Assembly: GCA_016763955.1 (NCBI GenBank)
Contig: JAESSU010000120.1
Coordinates: forward strand, 1 to 9,773
Length of the DNA: 9,773 nt
Direction of reading: 5' to 3'
From: Phycisphaeraceae bacterium
GTDB lineage: Bacteria > Planctomycetota > Phycisphaerae > Phycisphaerales > Phycisphaeraceae
In this document: positions 1 through 6,423 of the stretch, in pieces
Position numbering within the stretch: position 1 is the first letter of the stretch
Layout of the letters: the number at the start of each line of letters is the position of its first letter
Made by a program: the position numbers and the translations under genes
Notes under the pieces: model-generated
Seen by the model: the letters and a program-made list of their open reading frames with translations, nothing else
What the model was told of the DNA's origin: nothing
Database searches by the model: none

Positions 1-2223
1 AATATCCCCACCCCCCCCGGATCCCCCGGAAGTTTCCCCAGTGTGATCGAAAGTCCTAGTAATTCGCTTGGTTCACAAAGTCTTCCTAGTGTCCCTAGTA
101 CACCCCAAACGCCCGCAATTGTTTCCCAAACTTCCGGGGTTTCCGGGACTTCCGGGGGGGAGGGGACGCGTGATGAGTTGGTGCGTCGGGAGTTGGCTGT
201 GCTTTTGGGGCAGATCAAAGATTTGCCTGAAGTTTGGAGTCATGAACGTCAGCTGCATTGGTATGGTTTTGATGAGCAAGCTTATGTGATCAACCCTGAT
301 GCGATAACGGATGTGACATCAGCGGGAACGAATATTGCAACAGCTTTGGAGACGGTGCTCAATGAGCATCAGGGACACCCCATTAGTGCGGTGGTTTTGA
401 TTAGTGATGGGCGTACACCTCAGAGACTTGGTGCGGAGTTGTTACGCAAGCTTAAACAGTCTGCGGTGTCGGTGTTCACGGTTCCTGTGGGCACGCAGCA
501 GCACATGTCTGATGTGGCAATCATGCAAGTTGATGCGCCCCGCCAAGCATATATTAACGATGTCGTTCCCGTGCGTGTTGAGCTAAGTCTACAACCCCAA
601 GACCAGAGGGTTGACCCCACACGTGTGAAGGTTCAGCTTATTGACATGCAGTCGGGTAAGGTTCTTGATGAGGTATCGCCCACGGATGAAAAGCTTTTGG
701 TTCCGGTGCAATTGAATGTGAGATCACAGGAAGTGGGCAGGCGTGATTGGCAGATCAAGGTGATTTATGAACCGAGCTCTGCTTTAGCGGGCGAGCTTAA
801 TCTTGAAAACAATCAGCAGCTCGTCACGGTTCAAATGATTGATCAGCCGGTGCGTGTGTTGTATATCGAGGGTTATCCGCGTTGGGAATACCGTTATCTT
901 AAAAGTATTCTCATGCGAGAAAAGTCCATTAAAAGTAGCATGTTTTTAATTAGTGCAGACCAGCAGTTTGCTCAGGAAGGTGATGTCCCCTTATCGCGTT
1001 TGCCTCAGACGGCTAAGGAATTTGAGGCGTATGATGTGATCATCATTGGCGATGTGCCTTCAAGACATTTTAGCTCACAGCAGCTCAGTATGATTCGAGA
1101 TCAAGTTGCCTCAGGCGGTGCAGGGCTGATTTGGATCGGCGGTGCACGTTGGACGCCGGTGACATATGACAGCACGGTGCTTGCTAATTTATTACCCATG
1201 CGACAAGTTTCTGCTGTGGGAGCTTTGGGGAACCAACCTTTAAAAGTGATCCCCACAGAGTTAGCAAAAAGTTTGCAGGTCTTACAACTCGAAACACCAT
1301 CTGTTAACACAGGCCTCCGAATAACTTCCCTGGATAAAATTCGCGGCGGACTTTCGGGTGGACTTCCGGGGGGGCTTCCGGGGCTGAGGTGGGTTCAGCA
1401 ACTTGGGGAGCTTAAACCTGTGGCTGAAGTGTTAGCGATGGGGCAATTCATGCAAGGCAATCAAGAGTCGATCCCGTTAATTACGTCTCTGCGATATGGT
1501 GCAGGTCAAACACTGTACGTCGCATCGGATGATTTTTGGCGATGGCGGTATGCCAAAGGCGATCTGTACTACCAACCGTTTTGGACACAGCTAGTGCGTT
1601 TGTTAGGTCGAAGTCGATTGAGTCAAACTGATCAGGCCACGCAGCTAAGTACCGCCCATCAGCGACTCTTGCTTAAGCAAAACACCATCGTCAAATTTAC
1701 GACTCGTGATGCTCTGTTACTTGAGCAAAATCGTGGGACTGTCAAAATCCTTGTCGAGCGCATGCGTGATGGCCAAGTGGTGGATCAAATCGACCTGCTG
1801 CCCCAAAGTACAGTAACCCCCGGAACCAGTGAATCAGGGAAAGCTTCCGGGGGCGGGGGCGGTCGGGTTTATCAGGTGATTTGGCAGCCTAGACATGCTG
1901 GAAGACTTCGTCTTTATCCTGCGGATACGATGCTCGGAGCCTTAGGTCAGGTTCAGAGTTTTATTCAGGTGCAGCATCCTGATGATGAAATGCGGATGCC
2001 CTTGCCTGATCATGAATTGTTAAAACGCCTTGCCGCTGATACGGGCGGTCAGGTCGTTGCTTTAGATAAACTCACTGACTTAGCGTCGATGGTTCCCAAT
2101 CGAACACGTCGGACACCGGATGACATTCGGTATCCGCTGTGGCATGATTTGTGGGTTTATGGCTTGTTTGTTTTGTTAATTACGATGGAATGGGTTTTGC
2201 GTAAGGTGTGCAAACTGGTGTAA
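1..2223 (+). CDS. VWA / inactive GATase-like membrane protein, 5'-truncated by window edge
   Basis: The frame is open from base 1, so the GTG at 43 is probably not the start and the N-terminus lies upstream. Counting from that GTG, residues 1-45 are Pro/Ser/Gly low complexity. Residues 45-160 are the back half of a von Willebrand A domain: an AGTN motif (94-97) supplies the MIDAS Thr and VVLISDG (117-123) the MIDAS Asp, while the DxSxS element would be upstream. Residues 165-265 look like a beta-sandwich. Residues 270-390 resemble a class I glutamine-amidotransferase fold (RVLYIEGYPRWEYRYL, YDVIIIGD), but LIWIGG stands where a nucleophile Cys elbow would be, so it is probably non-catalytic. 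GAGQTLYVASDDFWRWRY (486-503) is typical of planctomycete members as I recall them. A single membrane helix lies near 703-719, close to the C-terminus. The next gene starts 4 bases after the stop. I infer an inner-membrane protein of a Bat/MoxR-type cluster; ligand and role are unknown. Confidence 0.8.
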   Translation, partial: NIPTPPGSPGSFPSVIESPSNSLGSQSLPSVPSTPQTPAIVSQTSGVSGTSGGEGTRDELVRRELAVLLGQIKDLPEVWSHERQLHWYGFDEQAYVINPDAITDVTSAGTNIATALETVLNEHQGHPISAVVLISDGRTPQRLGAELLRKLKQSAVSVFTVPVGTQQHMSDVAIMQVDAPRQAYINDVVPVRVELSLQPQDQRVDPTRVKVQLIDMQSGKVLDEVSPTDEKLLVPVQLNVRSQEVGRRDWQIKVIYEPSSALAGELNLENNQQLVTVQMIDQPVRVLYIEGYPRWEYRYLKSILMREKSIKSSMFLISADQQFAQEGDVPLSRLPQTAKEFEAYDVIIIGDVPSRHFSSQQLSMIRDQVASGGAGLIWIGGARWTPVTYDSTVLANLLPMRQVSAVGALGNQPLKVIPTELAKSLQVLQLETPSVNTGLRITSLDKIRGGLSGGLPGGLPGLRWVQQLGELKPVAEVLAMGQFMQGNQESIPLITSLRYGAGQTLYVASDDFWRWRYAKGDLYYQPFWTQLVRLLGRSRLSQTDQATQLSTAHQRLLLKQNTIVKFTTRDALLLEQNRGTVKILVERMRDGQVVDQIDLLPQSTVTPGTSESGKASGGGGGRVYQVIWQPRHAGRLRLYPADTMLGALGQVQSFIQVQHPDDEMRMPLPDHELLKRLAADTGGQVVALDKLTDLASMVPNRTRRTPDDIRYPLWHDLWVYGLFVLLITMEWVLRKVCKLV
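23..160. repeat. TTCCGGGG motif cluster 1 (within VWA gene)
   Basis: Four copies of a TTCCGGG-type motif lie here. One is inverted (CCCCGGAA at 24-31) and three are direct (132-139, 141-147 with one fewer G, and 150-157, which runs on into a G7 tract). A C8 tract at 11-18 precedes them. All are read in frame and encode the Pro/Gly/Ser-rich stretch that interrupts the VWA domain ahead of its first helix. The base composition is clearly more GC-rich than the flanking codons. Confidence 0.6.
1350..1383. repeat. TTCCGGGG motif cluster 2 (tandem, within VWA gene)
   Basis: Three tandem units, CTTTCGGG (1351-1358), CTTCCGGGGGGG (1363-1374) and CTTCCGGGG (1375-1383), lie back to back. They encode the periodic peptide GGLSGGLPGGLPG. 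The same motif as in cluster 1 appears here in a different domain of the same gene. Confidence 0.6.
1817..1853. repeat. 9-bp perfect inverted repeat made of the TTCCGGGGG motif
   Basis: CCCCCGGAA (1817-1825) and TTCCGGGGG (1845-1853) are exact reverse complements separated by 19 bases, giving a GC-rich hairpin inside the coding region. The segment encodes a Thr/Pro/Gly/Ser-rich loop ending in a run of five glycines, between two beta-type stretches of the VWA protein. There is no U-tract after it, so it does not look like a terminator. Confidence 0.65.
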
Positions 2224-2227
2224 GTCA

Positions 2228-4771
2228 ATGAACCGAATTTGTGTACAACTTCAGAAGGTCGCACGTTTGAGCCGAATGCTGCTGTTGACTCAGCGGGTAT
2301 TTCAGGGACTCAGCGGGCTGCTGTTGATTGCGCTAATTAGTGGTGTGAGTGATTATCTTTTGCGTTTGCCGGGGATGGTTCGTTTAGTCAGTGATGTGTT
2401 GGTGTTTGGTTTAGCTGGCGTGTGGTTTTTTACGCGGATGGTGCATGTCGCACGTTTTAGTCCGACGCTCACACAGTTAGCGATGCGCGTAGAGGTGATG
2501 TACCCGCAGCTTAAGCACAAGTTTGCCAGTGCGATTGATTTTTTGATTCATGAGCCTGGATCAGCTCACAGTGATACGATGCGAAAACTCGAAACGTTGA
2601 GTTTGGATCGTGTGGAAAGTCAGATGCAAGATGTGAATCTTATGCGTCTATTAAATCCAACCCATGCTGTGCGGTATGGCTGCGTCTTTCTTGCTCTGGT
2701 GCTGATCATGGGCGCGATAGCATGGACAACACCACTAGGATTTTCGCTTGCAACGTCGCGATGGCTCAAGCCTTTAGGGAGTGCTCAATGGCCCCGACGT
2801 GTGGAAGTTAAAAGTCTTAACAGCCAGCGTGTCTGGCCTGTCGATAGCCCTCTTCCGATGCAATTGGTTGTCGAGCGTGGTTATCACAAAACCATGCGTG
2901 CATGGCTTAATTACCGTTATCTTACAGTGGGCGATACACACCGTTGGCAATCGGTTTTAATGACGCAACAAGCTCAGGCCCAAAAACAAAATCCTCGATT
3001 TGAAAGACTTATTGATCTGAGTAATTCGCTGTTACCTGCTGACCTGCCTGCTCAAATAGAGTTTTATTATCAAGCAGATGATGGCCAAACAAAAAAGCAG
3101 CAGATTAATATTGTTGCGCGTCCATCGGTGCAAAGTGTGGAGCTCCATATCACGCCTCCAGAATATGCCCTGGGCCTTATTCGTGATCAGAAGATTGCAT
3201 GGGATATGACTCAAACCCATGCGGGATTGCTTCGTTCGACTCGTGTGCTTACGGGGTCGACAGTCAAGATGAAAATCACGTTAAATAAACCTGTGATAGC
3301 GGATGAGCCACAGAAAATTTTAGCGGGTTTGATGAACTCTAGTGATTCAACGCTGAGAGTGGATGAGGCATTTGCTCACATACTTCATATTCAATGGCCT
3401 TTGATGCAGACGATGCAAAGTTTGCTTTTGGTTGAAGATGAATATGGACTGACGAATCTTTCTGAACAGCAGTATCGTATTGAAGCCCTTGCAGATGAGC
3501 TGCCCTCGGTGAGTCTAACGCAACCAGTTCAGGATGTTTCGGTATTGCCCACTGCTAAGTTGCCTGTGATTGCCATTAGCCGAGATGATGTTTCTCTTGA
3601 ACGTTTAACGATCACGCTTAAACGCCAGGAAGCTGAGAGTGAAATTCAAATTCTTGCTCAGCAGACTGGACGTCAAAATGAATTGAACTTGCAGGCCCTT
3701 TTGGACATTAAAAAACAAGGCGGTGTTCCGGGCGATGTGTTTGAAATGGTTGCTATTGCTCAGGACAGTTATCAGCTTGTAAGCCAAACACATCCGCCGG
3801 TGCAATCGGGTATGCGGCGGGTTCATGTGATTGATGAAGAAAAATTCACCCAGCAAATTCGGAGTCAACTAGGTGTCATTCGACAGATGGCATTAGGGCT
3901 TTTAGCAGAGCAGCAGCTTCTAGAAAAAGTGCCGCCAGCCACCGCTAAGCCTCGTCAAAAACGTGTCACCGAGCAGCTTACGCAGCATCGTCAAACACTT
4001 GATCACATCAATGATCGAATGGTGAAAAACGGCTTAAAGTCCGAGCCTCTACAGCAAATCGTCGACCGATCCAAACGCCTTTTGGATCAGGCTAAACAAG
4101 CTTCAAAACAAGCGACCAGCCAACTTGATGAGCCCCAACGCCAAGCTTCTGCACAGATGCAAAACCGTGTGAGTAAAAACCTGACTGCTTTAGTCGAACT
4201 TTTAGATCAAGGCCGTGATGCACTGACATTACAATTACTGCTTCAACAGTTAGAAGCACAGCAACAGCATCTGCTCGAACAATCTCGAAAGTTATTGCCC
4301 AAAACCCTTGGCAAAACCACTGACGAACTTGATGATCAAACCCAAAAACAGGTCAGTGAACTTGCCCAACAACAGCAATCACTAAGTCAACAAGCAGGCG
4401 GCCTGCTGAATCGTATGCGTCAAACCGCAGAACGCTTAGCACAGCAAACTCAAGCGCAAGATAAAGCCTCCGCAGAGTCTCTTGCACAAGCAGCATCCAC
4501 CGCACAAAAACAAGGTCTCAAACAAACCATGGAGCAAGCCGCGAAGTCTGCCAGCCAAAACCAGCTTGCGCAAACGACTTCACAGCAGCAGCAAAGCCTC
4601 GATATTATCCAGCAGATGCGCAAGCAAATGGGCCAGCAGACCAAACGCAAACAAGCCATTCTCAAAAGGCAGATGGCAGAGTTGGCTGAGCTTCTTAAAC
4701 AACTAGCCAAACGACAACAACAGCAAATCGACCAACTCCGACAAGCCAATGACATGTTAAGTCTCGTTTAG
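2228..4771 (+). CDS. DUF4175-like membrane/coiled-coil protein, N-terminal part ending at in-frame TAG
   Basis: The 847-residue frame starts 4 bases after the VWA gene with only a weak ribosome site, so it is probably translationally coupled. Hydrophobic helices lie near residues 24-45, 52-71 and 150-170. The region between helices 2 and 3 holds LAMRVEVMYPQLKHKFASAI, and WPRRVEV follows helix 3 at 188-194; both match my recollection of planctomycete DUF4175-like proteins. Residues 190-530 look like extracytoplasmic beta-sandwich domains. From about 540 the chain is Gln/Lys-rich and helical, predicted as long coiled coil. The frame ends at TAG (4769-4771) in the middle of this coiled-coil character, and the same frame stays open afterwards into the next CDS. 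Homologues are, as I recall, single longer proteins, so this is probably the first part of a split, read-through or mutated gene. Role unknown; an envelope scaffold is an inference. Confidence 0.75.
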   Translation: MNRICVQLQKVARLSRMLLLTQRVFQGLSGLLLIALISGVSDYLLRLPGMVRLVSDVLVFGLAGVWFFTRMVHVARFSPTLTQLAMRVEVMYPQLKHKFASAIDFLIHEPGSAHSDTMRKLETLSLDRVESQMQDVNLMRLLNPTHAVRYGCVFLALVLIMGAIAWTTPLGFSLATSRWLKPLGSAQWPRRVEVKSLNSQRVWPVDSPLPMQLVVERGYHKTMRAWLNYRYLTVGDTHRWQSVLMTQQAQAQKQNPRFERLIDLSNSLLPADLPAQIEFYYQADDGQTKKQQINIVARPSVQSVELHITPPEYALGLIRDQKIAWDMTQTHAGLLRSTRVLTGSTVKMKITLNKPVIADEPQKILAGLMNSSDSTLRVDEAFAHILHIQWPLMQTMQSLLLVEDEYGLTNLSEQQYRIEALADELPSVSLTQPVQDVSVLPTAKLPVIAISRDDVSLERLTITLKRQEAESEIQILAQQTGRQNELNLQALLDIKKQGGVPGDVFEMVAIAQDSYQLVSQTHPPVQSGMRRVHVIDEEKFTQQIRSQLGVIRQMALGLLAEQQLLEKVPPATAKPRQKRVTEQLTQHRQTLDHINDRMVKNGLKSEPLQQIVDRSKRLLDQAKQASKQATSQLDEPQRQASAQMQNRVSKNLTALVELLDQGRDALTLQLLLQQLEAQQQHLLEQSRKLLPKTLGKTTDELDDQTQKQVSELAQQQQSLSQQAGGLLNRMRQTAERLAQQTQAQDKASAESLAQAASTAQKQGLKQTMEQAAKSASQNQLAQTTSQQQQSLDIIQQMRKQMGQQTKRKQAILKRQMAELAELLKQLAKRQQQQIDQLRQANDMLSLV

Positions 4772-4804
4772 CTTCAAGTCCTGCTAAGGCAAAACACCAT
4801 CAGT
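4769..4804 (+). other. In-frame amber stop and open junction between the two DUF4175-like halves
   Basis: TAG at 4769-4771 is followed in the same frame by eleven sense codons (LQVLLRQNTIS) and then the GTG at 4805. The distance from 2228 to 4805 is 2577 bases, exactly 859 codons, so there is no frameshift. No good Shine-Dalgarno precedes the GTG at 4805 or the ATG at 4820; the best is TAAGG at 4785-4789, too far from either. The base after the stop is C. Confidence 0.8.
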
Positions 4805-5686
4805 GTGCAAGACCAAGCGATGAGTAACCCGCAAACTCAGCAGGTGGCTCAGGACATTGAGCAAGCAGTCACCGAGCAAGCCCATGCAGTGAGACAATTG
4901 CGTGACCAGCATCAGGCCAATAGTCGCACGCACGAAGTTCAAGCATTGGCTCATCTAAATAATGCTTTGGCTGCTGTAGAGGAAGCACAAAAGAAGATCG
5001 ACAAAGATCAACAAAAGCAGCAACGTGATGAATTGCAAAAAGCTTATGAGCAACTTGCTGACCGTGAAAACCAGTTAGCAGTCAAGGTCAAACCTTACGC
5101 AGAGCTTGATACTGTTGGCCGACGTCACCGCCGTGATCTGCGTAAAATTTCCGGCGAACAGGATGAATTACGAACAGCGATTCGTCAGCTCAAAGAGCAG
5201 GTTGAGCAAACCACGCTCTTTATTCATCTCCACGAACAGATGGATAAAATGCTCTTGGAGATCAATAGCAAATTACGAGCGGGCAGTGAACTTAAGCAAG
5301 CGAACTATCAGCAACACAACATCGCAAATCGTCTTCGTCAGATGGCTAAAGTTTTACAGATGCAATCCAAGCAGGAACGTTTTTCAGAGGCGCAAGAAGG
5401 TGAGTCCGGCGGCGGTGGTGGCGGAGGCAGTAAGCCTTCCGCTGGTGTCGTCCCGCCGATTGCAGAATTGTTACTGTTACGCGAAATTCAGATGGGTCTC
5501 CATAAGCTAACCCAAGAGGCTCAGCAGGCCAATGCTTCTGAAGACCAAATTTTAAATTTGTTTAGCCAACAGCGTGATTTATCTGACATGGGGCAAAAAC
5601 TCATTGACAAATTCATGCAAAACCAGCAAGCTCAACAGATGGAAGTTGTGCCTAAGCAGTCCGATCTTGAAGGTGGTGAGAAATGA
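4805..5686 (+). CDS. DUF4175-like protein, C-terminal coiled-coil part (same frame after TAG)
   Basis: This 293-residue product has no signal peptide or membrane helix and is almost entirely charged, Gln-rich helix, as expected for the tail of the preceding protein. AQ-ALAHLNNALAAVEEAQ (about 46-62) fits the repeating pattern seen in the C-terminal helices of DUF4175-like proteins. A run of seven glycines (about 201-207) is followed by VVPPIAELLLLREIQ, which recalls the Gly-rich linker plus Pro-Pro-x-AEL-x-LLR segment near the end of planctomycete homologues. The GTG at 4805 is only the first possible start after the TAG; ATG at 4820 is equally possible, and neither has a clear ribosome site. 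It could be made by readthrough, by reinitiation, or not at all if the TAG is a disabling mutation. The stop overlaps the next start (ATGA at 5683-5686), so the operon continues without a break. Confidence 0.65.
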   Translation: MQDQAMSNPQTQQVAQDIEQAVTEQAHAVRQLRDQHQANSRTHEVQALAHLNNALAAVEEAQKKIDKDQQKQQRDELQKAYEQLADRENQLAVKVKPYAELDTVGRRHRRDLRKISGEQDELRTAIRQLKEQVEQTTLFIHLHEQMDKMLLEINSKLRAGSELKQANYQQHNIANRLRQMAKVLQMQSKQERFSEAQEGESGGGGGGGSKPSAGVVPPIAELLLLREIQMGLHKLTQEAQQANASEDQILNLFSQQRDLSDMGQKLIDKFMQNQQAQQMEVVPKQSDLEGGEK

Positions 5687-6423
5687 AACAGATAACATGC
5701 CATCATTCTTTTCTAGGTTTTACGTTCTTTGTGGTGAATAAGGCCTTGTGTTTTTGTGCTTGTTTATTGTTTTTTACGCCCCATGCACTAGCTCAGGATT
5801 TACCTTCATTAGATGAGCTTTTGGACTTGGATGTGCCTAAGACACAAAAGCAGCCGGTGATTGAAGATCAGCCCATTGACCCTGATGAACTTTCGCCAGC
5901 TGGCGGGCGTGATGCGATGCAGCGTGCTGTGAATAACATGCACAAGGTGGCTAAACGCATGGGGGACAACCGTGATGTGAGCTTGTCTTTGCAGCGTTTG
6001 CAGGAAGAAATTATCAAGGATTTGGATCAAGTTATTGCGTCAGCCAAAAAGCAGAAGCAAAAATCCAGTTCATCATCTTCGTCATCATCTTCTGGCTCAC
6101 CCTCTGAAGATCAGCAAAAACAAAGCAGTACAAAATCCAACTCCAGTGAGCGAAGTGATGCACAAAAAGGCAACGCGCAACCACAAAGTTCATCACAAAA
6201 AACTTCCGCCAAAGACGGCAATCCAGCAGATATTGCTGCAAAGATGGCGGCTCAAAAGCCAGGCGATGTGGCTAGGCCTTTAGAATCGAGCAAGGTAGAA
6301 TGGGGCAATCTCCCGCCGCGATTGCGCGATGAATTGATGCAAGGCACACAAGAACGTTTTAGCCCTGTGTATGAAAAACAAACCCAAGCCTACTACCGCC
6401 GTCTTGCAGAGGAGGCTAAGTAA
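5683..6423 (+). CDS. Secreted Ser/Lys/Gln-rich protein with conserved-looking C-terminal tail
   Basis: The start ATG overlaps the previous TGA (ATGA) and has an AAGGTGG-type ribosome site just upstream. Residues 1-37 form a signal peptide with a hydrophobic, Cys-rich core and a probable cleavage after ALA (A37|Q38). An acidic segment (40-75) and a helical segment (78-122) follow. Next comes a low-complexity linker containing ten consecutive serines (128-137, mixed codons) and many Lys, Gln and Ser residues up to about 190. The C-terminal 40 residues begin WGNLPPRLRDELMQG and include the aromatic stretch FSPVYEKQTQAYYRRLAE. A similar WGxLPPrxR...YYrrLAE tail occurs, as I recall, in small exported proteins beside planctomycete VWA/DUF4175-like clusters, which suggests it is the functional docking part. 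No enzyme motif is visible. Its last bases carry the ribosome site of the following gene. Confidence 0.75.
   Translation: MKQITCHHSFLGFTFFVVNKALCFCACLLFFTPHALAQDLPSLDELLDLDVPKTQKQPVIEDQPIDPDELSPAGGRDAMQRAVNNMHKVAKRMGDNRDVSLSLQRLQEEIIKDLDQVIASAKKQKQKSSSSSSSSSSGSPSEDQQKQSSTKSNSSERSDAQKGNAQPQSSSQKTSAKDGNPADIAAKMAAQKPGDVARPLESSKVEWGNLPPRLRDELMQGTQERFSPVYEKQTQAYYRRLAEEAK
6408..6415 (+). promoter_or_regulatory. Strong Shine-Dalgarno deciding the 6423 start
   Basis: AGAGGAGG lies 7 bases before the ATG at 6423, inside the last codons of the upstream gene, and that gene's TAA overlaps the ATG (TAATG). This favours translation from 6423 over the later ATG at 6540, which would give a cleaner signal peptide but has only AT-rich repeat sequence upstream. 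Confidence 0.7.

Noticed and set aside
23..160. Short repeats considered as a CRISPR-like array
   Set aside because: Units are 8-12 bases, irregularly spaced and in both orientations, without spacers of constant length, and they are read in frame.
850..1215. Active glutamine amidotransferase
   Set aside because: The nucleophile Cys region is LIWIGG with no Cys, and no His/Glu pair is evident; only the fold resemblance is kept.
4450..4755. Minus-strand open frame rich in Cys, Leu and Ser
   Set aside because: It is the complement of Gln-rich codons (CAA/CAG) of the coiled-coil gene, a common artefact.
4805..5686. Independent gene starting at GTG 4805
   Set aside because: Not fully excluded, but the lack of a ribosome site and the unbroken frame upstream favour the second half of one protein.
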